The notes: generated from the sequence alone by a model not told the origin. DNA of 64,000 nucleotides from Ceriagrion tenellum (GCA_963169105.1 OY720636.1:133271233-133335232); one strand, 5' to 3'; positions 34,741 to 47,640 are shown, counted from the first letter of the stretch. Made by a program: numbers and translations.

Positions 34741-36160
34741 AAAATCATAGCAGTTGAAATTTTTTATTAATATTGCCCATCTTTCCAGTGATTTCTTGTA
34801 TCACCACTTCCCTAATGGCCCGCTGTTTCTCTCGCATCAATGATTTCAAGTGATATTTCGAACCCTATTCGACATCGTTTTTCATTAACTCCTCACCGCT
34901 CTGATTTCTGGCATCTCGCGGTGCTCATGATAGATACTGATAGCTATGTATTTCTTTGTCAACTGTCATAGCATGTTTATCCGAGCAAAACAGTACCAAT
35001 GAAAAGAGTAGTGCGCGGTTGATGGAAAGGATTTTTCGCCAGAATTTCTATTCCCGGCCCGACGAGAGAGATAGAGGACGCGGTCCGGCCGACGCGCCCG
35101 CGGGCAAGGTCATCGGGTTCTTCTTGCGTCCGCAAAAGCAAAGAAGCAAAAAGAAGTTGTGTGCCGAGAGAATTGGTTTTCGGGGTGATTTTGGGCGATC
35201 GCCTCTTTCCAATTTTCTTTACTTGCCGCCGGACTAGACGGCCACGGTACGGAAGAAGTTTTGGGCGTGGAGAAGGCCGTCTTACACGCTGGTCGTAGAT
35301 GGCAGTTTAGAGGATGTCTTCGGGAGGAAGTGAGTGAGTAATGCACGAAACAATCGCCTTTTTCCTCGTTCTTTCGTGAAAATATCCACCAGCCGACCGT
35401 CGTGGGTGGGTTTTTGGGAGCAACAAATGATTGATTGTTCTTCCGCGCGACCTCAAGCCCCACCGCAAAACCCTGCCCCGCACTCCCTGGCTCCACCCTC
35501 TCCACCTCCTGGCGCCACCTTCGGATTTTGATCCATCATGCGCTGTCTCGCTGAGCGTTCACCACTACCCTCGTTCTATATATCCGCCGATTTTCCTTCG
35601 TGCCAGCATCTTTACACCCGCGAACACACATTGGGTGCAGGCTATTTCCGCCGCCCTTCAAAGAGGCCGCCCGTTTATCCGCCCGTCCCAAAACTGCGCA
35701 CTCAGTATCCACCGCGAAGACTTCTTGAGGCGTCGCGGACGCATCGCCAACAGCCCAAGAAGAGAGTCAGGTGGTGGGTCACCCCGCTTAAACCGCCTTC
35801 ATCCCCCTTCCTTCACACGCTAACCGTAGTTCTGCAAGTAGGCCGAAGGAAGCGCCCTCTTCCTCCTCCGTTTCCTTCCACGTTGGCGCCGCTGCCGAAG
35901 CTGCCTCCGACCTCCGCCTGACGGCGTCATTGATGAATTTAAAGCGACTGTATAATTAATGGACTGACACCGTCAGCCTTCCTATCCTCCTCCTCCTCTC
36001 TGCCCAGTCCCCCTCCCCCGGGGGGTTTCCCCGTCCGCCCACTCCTTCGTCGCCTCCTCCGCACACTCTCCTGCCGGGGACGAGGGTTGATGCGGTTCCC
36101 GCCGCAAGGGTACGTAAATACCCGTTTGAAGTAGGGCTGCCAACAGCCCACGCTACTTGG
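34741..36160. other. GC-rich, CG-dense island (about 35.0-36.15 kb)
   Basis: After an AT-rich lead to about 34,960 the sequence becomes GC-rich with frequent CG. The plus strand is pyrimidine-rich from 35,440 to 35,920 and again at 35,960-36,070. Overlapping frames of 65 to 131 codons on both strands show no domain. It resembles a promoter-type island. No gene is called. Confidence 0.5.
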
Positions 36161-36711
36161 AAAATTCCTCCTCTGTTGACGTAGATGCGTATTTCAAATC
36201 AAATTTACAATAGGTTATCATAAATCCTACAAGATAATGGTGCAGTTGAAAATACTGATTTAGAAAATAATGCAAAATAAAAATTTTCACATTCGTATGA
36301 TATAGACAAAGATTGCCATCATGGACTCTTCGATGACGTCATTCCCTTCTTCGAACGGCATTTGATATGTCTGCAAATCGGCTGCATTTCCCTCTGTCAA
36401 CTTTGCTATTATCTTGGACTGGGTGGAAGACAGTAAGGGTGATGAAAAACATGCACGGCGTTATATTCGGAAGCTATTACTTCACAACTATCTATGCCAT
36501 TGAAATTAATTGAATATTTTTTTATACATTTTACAAATTAGGAGTGAGCAAGATATTGAATAGGGTCCGAGTACGAGTGAGTGAGTGAATGGACCCGTGA
36601 CTAATGGCGGAGTCACTGAGCTTCTCGCAACCGAGATGTGGCAGCGCGATCATTTTGCTGACAGACGAAAGATAATGTCTAAATTCGTGCATTGAAGTGG
36701 TTTAATCATGA
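36161..36711. other. AT-rich spacer, nothing seen
   Basis: No open frame, repeat or signal stands out. Confidence 0.4.
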
Positions 36712-37190
36712 ATCATCATCGGTCGCTCAGACCTATGATTGACTTCAGCCTTCCATCCTTCCCTATCTAATATAAGTTCCTTCACTCCCTGGTAGTTCTT
36801 CTTATGTACATTCTTCTATAATTAGTAAACGTACTTACTCCTTGGCTTATTTCTTGGGACTTTTTCCTCTATTTTTCCTTCAGTCATATTCTTCACAAAC
36901 CCATTGTGCATCCGGGTGTTTCCAATTGATCTGGTTTTTCTTTTCTGCATAGTTTTCAGTATGGTTCTTTTGTCTTCTACTCATTAGTATACTTCATTAT
37001 TTCTTATTTTGTTGTCCATTTGACCCCCAGCATCCTCCTCCAACACCAGGTTTCAAATGATTGTAATCTTCTTTGGTATGATTTTTCAGTGGTCCATGCT
37101 TCCTATCCATATATTGCCGCGCTCCACAGGACTTTTTTCACGAGCTGTTTCCTCGTTCATATCTTCTTTAACCCAGTAGTCGTCTTTTCA
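36712..37190 (-). mobile_element. LINE remnant, second copy
   Basis: Read on the minus strand this aligns by eye with the C-terminal ORF2 part and 3' tail of the copy at 44,165-44,960: the tail (36,735-36,760), a region matching the W-I-G motif segment (about 36,905-36,950), and the upstream part near 37,100-37,190. It carries many substitutions and stops, ends abruptly near 37,190, and lacks the polymerase box. It looks older than the 44-kb copy. Confidence 0.65.
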
Positions 37191-38789
37191 TCATGGAAAT
37201 ACCAAATCCACATTTTAAATAAATAAAATTTCAGATGAATGCCTGCAATCATCATGCAGATGAAGTTCACGGTGACAGATGAGATTGGAAAAGGCGTTTA
37301 TTTTGCCTCAAATAAACAAAACATTTTCGGATGAAGGAATCTTTTTGGTGGATTCGGTATCAACAGAAAGCCGACATGACGTGAGAAAAAAAAAGAAGGC
37401 AAAACCTCCTAGTTGTCCATTCAATAAATTGATTAAAATATATAATTAAACTTATATTCTATTCTATAGTCTAGTATGGATTCTACCAAGACATTGGCAG
37501 GTTTTTGGACCGTCTTTATCCAAGCATCCCAATTTCTAGTACATTGTCCCGCTTTCCCTCATGTAGATTGCTCGCCATAGGATCCTTCTTACATATCTAA
37601 TATTGCGTACTTTTTATTTCTTCTTGATTTCCTATCTTTCATTCATCCTCATCCACATTTTCTCATACATTTCGAAATTTTTAGTCATAACATTTGAGAC
37701 CCCATGAATTGTAAGCATTATTGGGAGACCACAGTAATTAAATTTTCTGCATTAGCCAGGATGTATATGCATTGTCGTTGCACTCCGGAGTTCGCGGGGT
37801 CGAATCCATATTTGGGAATGGCTTTTTCATTTGTTTCGGTTCTTAGGTTTTAGATTAAACGATGCAATATATTTTTTTCGGTTAGGACGTTTAAAAGACA
37901 AAGTATATAATAAAGCTATGACTTAACTTGGTTTAAGAGTAAATCACGGTATTATGGCCTTTACATGGTATCTTGGGGACAGGCGTCCTTAAAAGTCCTC
38001 ATTTTTGATCAACTTTGGCACTGATTTAGTTAATAATTTGCTTCAAATTGAAATTTAGAGTCGTACATCTCAGTTTTGCGTGATTTCAAATGCGTAAAAC
38101 ATTTTGATCTCCAGAATTAATAGCAAGACTTAACTTTCACCCTGATGAAATGGGTGTTACTTCAGTTGGCAGCTTTGCGTCAGTAGGCAGTAGGATGCTT
38201 GCTTGTTTACGACTATTTGCAACAAAGTTAAGGGGACTTGAAGAAAAGTACTAAAATCTATTCACATGACGTTTAAGTAATTTCCTCAGGAAAAGTAAAA
38301 TTTATCAAGGGTAAGGTCAATGGCTAGCAGTCCAAAACTAATTGAATGGTAACAAGAGGACGAAATACTGAACAATGCCAAAAATTCAGCAGGGGAGATA
38401 AACTATTTTATAATTCAACAAAGCAGTTTTATTCGTCGTTGATGTATATATATCTTAAGTATCTATATTTTAGATTTCTTGGTCAAAAAATAATCTTTTC
38501 GATAACAATCTCACATGGAAGTAAGGTCAAAGCTATACTTAATGGTGTTTACTGCAAAGTGACGTAACAATCTAAGCCTGGGCGGCCGCGTGCTTTCATA
38601 TAGGTACGAAGCGTCGAAATGTATCTTTCTATAGCGTGTTATAGCCAAATCATTCAGCGTTTTAAATAATAACGTTGATTATCTCCAGCGTATCCTTTTC
38701 GGGTCTCAGCTTCGATACCGACAATGAAAAATATCAATTGACAATCCAACTGCCTTAATATTCCTGGAATATGAGTTGGTAGCCCTACC
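37191..38789. other. AT-rich stretch with tRNA-like scrap
   Basis: No supported gene. A 21-nt segment at 38,295-38,315 lies between fair splice sites (plus strand) but is too short to judge. The minus strand of 37,490-37,700 might hold a further decayed LINE piece; I could not confirm it. Confidence 0.4.
37744..37815 (+). repeat. tRNA-derived, SINE-like scrap
   Basis: TTAGCCAGGATG (37,752-37,763) resembles the RNA polymerase III A box of tRNA genes, and GGTCGAATCC (37,798-37,807) resembles the B box but lacks one T. The spacing of about 46 bases is right for a tRNA. No acceptor stem or anticodon arm folds properly, so it is not a tRNA gene; an old SINE head or tRNA pseudogene is the likely origin. 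Confidence 0.3.
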
Positions 38790-39115
38790 CGTCTAAACCT
38801 CCAGATGCTTCGCCCTTCTCCAATTTCAACCCTTGATTGTACGTTCTATCCCTCCTCCACGTCTCGAGCCACCCGACCCTACTTCTCCCCTCCCTTCCCC
38901 AAACTCCCCATAGGAGATCAATCAATCTCCTCCTTCACAAAACCTTCTGTCTTCTCGCCTCGCCCTTTCCCCTCCCACCTCCCTTCTGCCCCTATCATCG
39001 CCGTCTCTTTATACCTCTTCTTCGCCACCTTACGCCTCCTTTCGTCTGTCCTTCTCGTCCTACGCTCGCCACTCCACACACCTTTAGATAGTTTCCCAAG
39101 CTCTGAGTTGTGAGT
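38790..39115. other. Pyrimidine-rich block
   Basis: The plus strand is almost free of G over about 290 bases and leaves two overlapping S-, P- and L-rich frames of 84 and 102 codons. No motif. One of the recurring strand-asymmetric blocks. Confidence 0.55.
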
Positions 39116-40035
39116 GTTTCCATTTACAAGGTTAATTGTTGTCGCAGAAAATTTCAGTTATTCAAGACGTTTTAATCATTAGTTACATTTCAAGATGATT
39201 TACTTTGAGTGCAGTCATAGCCGCGTCAATCAGTTACGACTCGAGTGGTATATACAACTACCCGTTTGATCTCGTTGAGAAAAATAATTGGAAATTGAGT
39301 GCAGTATTCAGAAAAATGGCAATGTTTAAGGGATGATTATCATTTGATGAATCAGTGGGAATATGGCGGTCTTACATGACCGTCAGCATCATTTCCATAG
39401 CCCTATCAAATAAAACACCTACTATTCGGTGATTGTAGCATTTGCGGCAATTATAGCATCCTATTTCTATGACGAAGGAAATGATCACCGTATTTACTCT
39501 AGTGCCCGAATCCACATTTATGGCTTTTTCGCCATACCGAAAATTTTGTCCACATTGTCACATACGCATCAATTTTTGCCTTATTAGAATATCGTATAAA
39601 GAGCTGTTCTTTGTAGCGACGACGTCTATAGACATCGTATCCGTATTGTATACATAGAGAATCCTTTCCAAGCTAATGACATGAATGTCGTTGTTTCGAA
39701 TACGAGCTTATCTACCTAAATATGGACGGTAAACGACGGTCGAGAAGTTAGGTTTATTTCGGGTCTTTTTTAAGGACGTTCGCTAAGGTTGAACAAGATA
39801 TTTAAATTTTATCCTGATGATGATGGTTTAGTATGTTTTTGAAATGTCAAGAGTTTTCAACAGTCTTACCCGGTGTTAAGCCCTAGAGATCTCTAGTGAA
39901 TTTCTTCTTATCATTATCATGACCATCCTGTGATCGTTATATTGTTTGAAACATATTTCCACTCGAGATGTTGGCTACTTTTCTTTTTTACGTCGAAATA
40001 ATCGATGTAAAAATTTTGGCGTGCCGGTGAGTCAT
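39116..40035. other. AT-rich spacer, nothing seen
   Basis: Short open frames only, for example 39,469-39,657 plus, without motifs. Confidence 0.4.
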
Positions 40036-40420
40036 CATCATATTGCTCTTCGCACCGATCCATATTCTACCACCCACCTTTTTACTGCCTTTTCGGCGTC
40101 CTACCTCCAACATGTAACACTCCTCTTGTTTCTAACCTCCCTCCCCCTGGAGGCAGCGTCTGTTCCCCGTTCCCATGCGTTGTTTCTCCCGTTACCCCTC
40201 CCCCAATTCTCCCCCCTTCAAATTCCCCTCCACCCCACCCACCAACCGTCTAATCCCTACTCTTTCCTCCCATCTCGTCGTCTCACAATTCTTTTTTTCC
40301 TTCTTCGCTGGATTTTTCCTCCAATATTTCATTTTCTCGCCGTCTCTCCTTTTGTTGTTCCATCTCAGCTCACCTATCCGTCTGCCATCCATCTCCTAGT
40401 GTGGCTTAGTAAATGACTTC
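40036..40420. other. Pyrimidine-rich block
   Basis: The plus strand is C/T-rich from about 40,060 to 40,400, with overlapping frames of up to 156 codons that are P-, S-, L- and F-rich and without domains. Confidence 0.55.
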
Positions 40421-41021
40421 ATTTTTTACATATTTATGAAGACGCACGCACTCACACCAGCGCGTTGATCTGCCCTACTTCGCCCGAGTACATATAATCA
40501 TTACGAGATCATTGTTCGAGGGCAACCCTTTCTTTTACTTAAACACGGAGCGAACTCAGCGGAGCGAAGCCTAGAACAATATATCTCTTCCACTAATCTC
40601 TTACGCCCACCGTCCCTCTTCAACCCTCCTCTTATTTTTCTAATCCTTGTCATCTCGTTTGTTTTCTCAGTAACGTCCTATTATTTTCATTCCGTCCTGT
40701 TTTTTACTCATACCTTCTCCACCAAAATATTTTCTTATATTGACTCGAAAATGAAAGATGTGAATTTCAAACTCTGTTTTACGTCTGTAAAATTGGAGCT
40801 TGGGATTCTTATGTTGGAGACTGATAGAGGTTTTTTTTAAATTTCCTTGAAAATAGTCACTCAAATTTGGATCCACCGTTTAATACCGTAATGAAGTTCA
40901 TATTTGGAACATTATGTTATGAAGCGCTTTTACAGGTTTACCCTCACCTTTAATTATTTTAGAAAAATTAACTTTCCGTTATTATTTATGTACCTTTTAT
41001 TATTATTTCCATGTTACTCAC
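40421..41021. other. AT-rich spacer, nothing seen
   Basis: A small pyrimidine-rich patch at 40,590-40,690 and otherwise featureless AT-rich DNA. A minus-strand donor pattern at about 40,950 has no usable acceptor. Confidence 0.4.
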
Positions 41022-41082
41022 CTTGGCAAATGAGTTTTTCATTTGTTAGGTAACAACTGGAGGTTGCTTTATTGTTTTCCCT
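41022..41082 (-). CDS. Candidate small exon (minus strand)
   Basis: On the minus strand a fair acceptor (TCATCAACTTCAG) and a strong donor (CAAG then GTGAGT) bracket 61 bases with an open frame reading NNKATSSCYLTNEKLICQ. The composition is protein-like. There is no homology, and no other minus-strand exon nearby to link to. Confidence 0.2.
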
Positions 41083-42410
41083 CTGAAGTTGATGACTATT
41101 TTCAATACCATGGGAAATTTATTATAAGTATTATATACTCATGTGTGAATTTTGCAATCATTTTATTCGGTACTCTCGGGTTTAACTCTCGGGTGTGGAA
41201 TGACGCCTATGCGCTGAATCGGATATAACCCTCCATTGTACTTATACATTTTTTAAGTTCTCTACATTTTACGATAGATCTTTTTGTCTCTCAGTTACGT
41301 TATGTGACTGTTATGAGAATTGTTATTCTTGGTACTGGTACCGTCTATCATATTATACTAGTTGTGTAAGTCCGGGCTCCCCGAAACAAAGGAAAGGAGT
41401 CTCTCATGGTATTCGTTTTGACGGACTTTTTCTATTTTCTATTTATAATTTTCTACAAACTCTTTGAAGATCTTCCGTTTTGCCTCCCGTTAAATTCCTT
41501 TGCAGCTATCATTACTTATCTTTCAACGTCCCTAGGCCTGATTATGATATTTGTAGCTTCATTATAAATATACGCGTTGTCTCCTTTTTACATTTTTGCA
41601 TTGACTATTCGTATCCCCAGTGTCTTGATCGCCGAGGTCTTTTATTGTAAAATACCTTTTTGTGTTCCTCATAAAGTAGGAATCTCTTCTTCGTTGCTGC
41701 ATTCATTCACAGTTGATACGTTGCCCGCTCATATCCTTTCACGGTGTTGAGTATGACAGTTGTTGTCCATCACGGGGCATCCGTGATAAATCATTGTCGA
41801 GGACTAAGATGACTAAGGACTTAGCTTCATTTGTAACATGCGATAAATTTAGCAGCATGGTATCTTTCTCTTTTCCCTGACATTAGTTGTGATTTTTACT
41901 AGTAGATATGAGTTCGTAATAAGTTAGCCGTGGCCCCACATTATTTTTTAGTATATGTTTCCACCCCGTTAGATTGCTAAATGTATTTCAACATTTTTTT
42001 CCTATTTAACTCTTCGTATTCATTTTTATATTGTTATTTATATCGGGAGACTTAAATTCCTCATTCCATTTTTAGGCTTCTTGAAAGATCATATTACATT
42101 TGTTGTGAAGTGGCTGACACATTTGTTTTCATGGTCGTATTATGCAAATGGTGAAGTAGAATCTTTATTTTTTAATCAAATTTTCCGCTTCACTATTAAT
42201 AATAGTGTAATCGAGAATTCTTATTTATAAAAAATCTGCTCTTGGCGATGCACTAAAGTCGTATAATGCGTCGTTCGAATAAAATTTTTCAGAAGGGAAG
42301 TATATATTTCACTGTAATATGAGTACAAGTCTTTATCTCCACCGAATGAAAACTTTCCTATTATTTCTCCCACCATATTTTAATCCCTTGCCACGTCGAT
42401 AGTTCATCTC
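41083..42410. other. AT-rich stretch, no supported gene
   Basis: The minus strand around 41,600-41,710 reads a short charged run (RFLLYEEHKKVFYNKRP) flanked by stops, which might be a scrap of a mobile element. Nothing firm. Confidence 0.35.
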
Positions 42411-43035
42411 TTTCACGTCAACGTTGTACGTTGGTGGACTCCTTGTATCTCCTCCTTCGCCCGGCCACCCTTCCCATTCGCAACCACCGCCGCCAGCCGT
42501 CGTTCCGTTTCCCCATCACTCGCCTTCGATCACTTGGTTCCGTCCGAAGTGTCAAGTCGCTCTCCTTATCCCTCCTCCACCCTCCCTCCCTTTTCCGCCC
42601 CTCCACACCTCCAATCTCCCTTCCCACTCTTACTCACCCACCCCTTCGATCCTCTCCTGTCTATCCCCATTTCCTTAACCCCCCCGCCATCCCACTACTT
42701 TGCCTCATTTAGTGTGCCACCTGCAAATGATTGACTGCGTTGGTCCGCGTGAACGAAATAATTTTGGCCAAACTTTGGCTTGCCTTTCCTCTCCTCTCCC
42801 CTCCGCCATACCCCTCTCCAATCCCTCCCCCCCAGTGGGGTGGCACTGTTGTCCTCCTCTCTCCGACCCCTTGCAACCCTTCCCCACCCTACCCCCACGG
42901 CAACTCTTCTCCCCTTCTAACATAAGCCCTGATTCCGAGCGAGATAATTTTGCCTCGTCTCTCCTGTCTCATCTCCCGCCAGGATTCCCTCCTCGGCATC
43001 TTTCTCCCTCCATAATACAAATCTAAATCTCCTCC
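42411..43035. other. Pyrimidine-rich GC block
   Basis: About 600 bases with a C/T-rich plus strand, broken briefly at 42,720-42,775. Up to three overlapping plus frames and two minus frames are open. Plus translations are P- and S-rich, minus ones G-, R- and E-rich. No gene is called. Confidence 0.55.
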
Positions 43036-44164
43036 TTTCTTTTTCCCTTGGACTTATTCAACGCGGCTAACATTCATTTCACTTTTTTTAAGATCTCCTC
43101 TGTAGGAAAAATGAAAATAAAAATTAAAATATGGTCTCGGATCTTGCAGTATTTTTTGTCCCTAGTAGCTCATTTATAGCAATATTACTCGTTTCCTTTC
43201 TATTATTTACAAATAAATATACCGCTGGGCACCAGTAGCATTGATCATGGGTTTTATATTCCTTACATACCATATATTCGTCGCGTTCACGACCTCATGA
43301 GGCCGTTTTACATGTCAAGATATATCATTATGATATATAACATGCTCTTTACATTCGACGAACATTTGTACTTGCTAGAAACTCAAAATCATAAAAAATT
43401 TCAATTCCCTTTTTCATTAGTAAGTGCTTGGTCATGTTTATATGTTCGAATTATAATCTAATTATGCCATTTGAGAATGAAGTATGTTGATTCGTTTTAA
43501 ATTTTAATACATTTCTGGCAATTTGATTCTATGATTTGATTATAAAACCTTTAATCCCACGCTAAATTTTTGATTGTTATTCATCTATTCTTGAAAGGAG
43601 CTTCACTGAACATACTGCACAAAATTAATTAGATAAATATGTATTGAAAATGATGGATATTCCTATATTTTCCTTCGCCTCTTCCCAAATCTGTTTTGTA
43701 CCTATCACATATTTTCCCAACCATCCTCGGTTTCAAGGAAAATTGTATTGGAAGCTTCATTTCCGGATCACAGTACGTATATATTTCCGTGTAATCGAGC
43801 TGTTAATCCAAGAATAGGATGTTGGGGGTTAGTACTTCCATGCCAGGTTGATGGATTTACCATCGCTATCTGAGGAATTACAAGGCTTCCTTAGGCTCTT
43901 GTTACGTTATTTTTATATTTATCGCTCATGTAGAAGGCGCACTGTTCTCTTTACCACACAACTACATAAATTTCAAAGCGAGCCTCTTCATCACGACGCA
44001 CGCCTGCTGTGATGACGCGTTGACTACCGCACCGCATCATACGGCGAATTGAAGAGGTGACGTGCCAATTTAGGATCATAGAATCCTCTGCAGTTACCAG
44101 CGTCAAACATGTCATAGTACCTAGACACACTATGAGTGACTACTACACTCAGAAGGAGCTATCG
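43036..44164. other. AT-rich spacer, nothing seen
   Basis: No gene or repeat recognised. Confidence 0.45.
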
Positions 44165-44960
44165 TACATTCATTCATTCATTGGTTGTTCAATCATAAGA
44201 TTGGTTGACTGCAGCCTTTCACTCTTTCCTATTTAATGCTAGTCCACTTACCTCCTGCTATCTCTTCCAATGTACTTTCCTCTTTATTTGATTCATGAAC
44301 TTATTCCTGGGTCTTCCTCTGGGGATTTTTTCCCTCTAGTATATCTTCAGTTATGTTCCTCACAAACCCATTGTGTCTCAAGGTTTGTCCAATCCATTTG
44401 GTTCTTCTTTTTCGTATGGTGTCCTCTATGGTCCTTTCCTCTTCTACTCTTCTGTACACTTCATCATTCCCAATTATGTCCGGCCATTTTATTTTCAACC
44501 TACAGCGCAAGGTTTCGAAAGCTTCTTTTCTGATCAGCTTTTCCAATCGTTCATGTTTCCGAGCCATAGATTGCTGCGCTCCACACCGATATTTTCACAT
44601 ACTGTTTCCTAGTCTGTAGTCCTATCTTCTTTAGCACCTTCTTAGCTTGGGCTATTCTTTGCTTGATGTCCGTTGTACTTCTTCTGTGTCACGCCATGTT
44701 GCTACCGAGATAGGTGAAGGAATCCACTTGCTCAAATTTCTCTTTTATCTGGGTTGCTTCTATACTCCGTTTCTCTCTTCCGCAAACCAGGATTTTGGTC
44801 TTCGTCTCAACTATTGTCATGTTGTATTCTTGGAGAACTTGGTCCATTATGATTAGTGACATTTGAAGTTCATCACAAATTCCAGCTATGACTGCGATAA
44901 TATCTGCAAAGTGGAGCATGTTTATTTCTTCTCCATTTTTTAATTCTGCTCAATCCAATT
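44165..44960 (-). mobile_element. LINE remnant, fullest copy (RT domain to 3' end)
   Basis: Read on the minus strand, 44,940-44,689 gives a reverse transcriptase stretch with NMLHFADIIAVIAG, where the catalytic A-D-D has become A-D-I, followed by an EYNM segment and SFTYLGS, the order seen in arthropod LINE ORF2 proteins. After a frame change, 44,680-44,590 reads RIAQAKKVLKKIGLQ and AAIYGSET; after another, 44,567-44,301 reads RRTKWIGQTLRHNGFV and EGKNPQRKTQE. A 3' tail ends in a short CATT repeat. At least two frameshifts, the mutated active site and loss of the 5' part show it is inactive. Confidence 0.88.
44167..44182 (-). repeat. CATT microsatellite at LINE 3' end
   Basis: Four CATT units lie exactly at the 3' end of the LINE copy (AATG units in its sense strand). 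Tandem short repeats ending an insertion are usual for several LINE clades and mark the element boundary. Confidence 0.7.
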
Positions 44961-46145
44961 TTTCGTGCTTCTTCTATAGTCTCCACCAAGTACATGTTTT
45001 TATATCAAGTACATGAATTATTGTATCAGTTTAGAAATTTTTCATTGAAGACAAACTTAGCTGCAATTGAGCGTTGAAACAGTAGATTTATCATTTGTGT
45101 GAAACTCCCGTATTTCAACTCAATAATGATCACTATGTGTTTTTTTAAAATATCATTAAGGGCTCTTAGTAGAAGGTTTTTATCATTCCCATTTTTGTTT
45201 ATAACCCTTTTTGTAGTTTTTAGGCATGTTATTTACAGTTGAAAATCGTCCAAATTCTCCTCCATAGAAAGTTTCTGATTGAAACAGACAGCTGTGCGAA
45301 TGCTGAAGTGCCAGAATTAGCAGAATTGAGCTAATGTGGCCTCATTAGAATATTTAATATAGTCTTAGATGGTAGAAGCGTTGAATACTCAATCGAAATG
45401 TACAATTGTACAAATGAAACTGTACTTTGCAAATGACATAATAAATATAGTACCAGTGATGTGAAACTCCTATTAAACTCTTCTAGATGAATGTATTGTA
45501 GCTGATGTTTTCTGGCATGATTTTAGAATAATTTGGAGCTGTGATCGAGAAATATATTAAAATTGTGCAACTAATTCGTATAAAAAGTTACAACAGATTC
45601 ATGCAGCATTTAAAATTTCTTCCCATCGATATGTGGTGGAGATTAATGGAATGTATAATTGGCATTAATGTTACTAGTTCTTGTTCGTACTTACTTTTAC
45701 TTGTCTAACGTAAAAACAAGTATTTCCTTTTACTTGAAAGAGGAACTTTCCCTACTCATTTAAAATTACGCTAATTGGTAGGTTTCGTTGTAATTTCAGC
45801 TTTAATTATATTTTACGAGCTATTATATGCCTAAAATATCTATTATATTGAGGTAGTCATTCTGTTCTTCTTAATAATTCTCTTTATTTTTGCGTAATCT
45901 TAGTCTCAATTTTTCTACGTGAAAGAATTTTGATGATTTTTTGGAGTATATCCATTTATTGCGATTCTCACAATTCCTTTCGCTGAAATGTCAGAGAAAT
46001 TAACGAAAATTGACAGGTCGTGACGTGACCATGAAAGACACATTTTCCCATATTTGAAGTCTCAATGGAAGGTGTTGAATGAATTAAAGCTTGCAACCGA
46101 GTCTCGGTGTCCATGTTCCGTAGATTTTATCGTAATTCAATTAAC
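44961..46145. other. AT-rich spacer, nothing seen
   Basis: No supported feature. Confidence 0.45.
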
Positions 46146-46146
46146 T

Positions 46147-46258
46147 CACCACGCGCCGCTCCCGTCAAATGTGGAGCTCGACAATTTTTCTGTACTTTGA
46201 CGCGGCCAAGCGCTCTGTGAGAGCCATCGATCCAAGGTATTTTGATATGAAAAGGCAG
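46147..46258 (+). CDS. Possible short coding segment
   Basis: A plus-strand frame open from after a TAA at 46,144 to a TAA near 46,257 includes MWSSTIFLYFDAAKRSV and RAIDPRYFDMKRQ. A donor pattern (CCAAG then GTATTT) lies at about 46,236. The GC content is locally higher. The minus strand also has a donor (GCGTG then GTGAGT) and an ATG-led frame (MALTERLAASKYRKIVELHI). Either strand may hold an exon; neither is proven. Confidence 0.2.
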
Positions 46259-47640
46259 TAAACACAGAAAAAGGCTCCTAGGCTTTGATGAATAAAATTA
46301 TTGGCAGATTTAATTAATTTCTTTGCAAATTAGTGATTTTTTACTTCTCAATGTAGTTAATTTGTATATGAGTATTAATTATCCATATGTTTACTTAAAG
46401 TATGTGGATATTTACCAAAATATATGCAAAAACCATCAGTAAATAGTTCTACGGTTAATTCATCTTTGCTTTTTTAATTATCCTACACAATAATGTATTT
46501 GGATTTTGGCTCATGTAAGGGAATGATTAAATTAGAGGTTTTTGTTTTAAATAGTGAGCAATTCAACAAATACTTTAAATTGATCCTTGCAAAGCCATGC
46601 GTCTCAATTTATCAAAACTTGGCTGGCAGGCTGATGAGTATTGTGTCGTTAGCCTTTTATTTTTGTGCAGGGTGAACTAAAACATCCTCCTCTTAGTGTT
46701 TTATTGTTAGATTGTGCCCAGAAAACCGATGGCCGTCCCTAGCCGTCAATAAATAATCTAGCAGGGAGTTTGTGGTGGTTTTGGCTAACCTTCCGCTTCG
46801 TGTAAAAAAGTGGACATGGGCTCATTAAAAAGATTTCCACAAGGTATATATATTTCGCTTTCTTTAGTCATTGAATTTCACCAAAAAAGTTAACAATTTT
46901 CAAATTGAATACAAGGAACTGGGTTTATGAAATATGCTTTTGGAAGTATTTTGGTCCAAAGATGTTTTGACAATGTCTTATTTCTTTGCAATAATAAAAG
47001 GTTAAAGTGGGATTTTTATGTCATTTCATCTTTATTTATCTGCCACAAATTATTTTAAATTATAAAATTGATATTCATTGATTGTGCCACAAAGATGCGC
47101 ACCGATATATTACTGCCCTATACGGATTTTGAAAGTTAATTGAAAAAGGCTGGAGGAACGATATATCTTTTGGATTTGTATAAATCATTTCTAATGGGAT
47201 TTACCTGAAAAAATAACTTTTGGGTAAAAGAGGATACCTTTTCTGTAGCTGATGTTTCTAAAAACTTTTCATTTGATTGAAGAAAATAACTGGGTAAAAA
47301 AGTACTTCAAAGTATAAAGAAATTTGAGTATTTCAGGTGAAACAAAACTATGATAGGACGAACTAACTCCTTCCCTTTGTGACGATAGTTACATAATGAG
47401 AGAAGTGGGCATCGGAAGAGGGTATGGGTGATATAATTTCCATTGGACTTCTACGAGCCTAACATGGAATCGTTTTGTAAATTACTCCTGCTTGTCGTAA
47501 AGTTGGCGTAAAGTATTCTGCCCCGTGAATGTTTTGAGGCTTTACTTCTCGCGATGGTATGCGATTCGTCATCGCAGTCCATTTCTTAACAATAACTGCA
47601 ACGGAAGCCATTTATATTAATGGGGGATTTTTGGATGCTT
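46259..47640. other. AT-rich spacer, nothing seen
   Basis: No supported gene, repeat or signal. Confidence 0.45.

Noticed and set aside
40192..40416. P-, S- and F-rich open frames that might look like a membrane protein
   Set aside because: Hydrophobic residues come from T-rich codons in a pyrimidine block; no start, splice or domain support.
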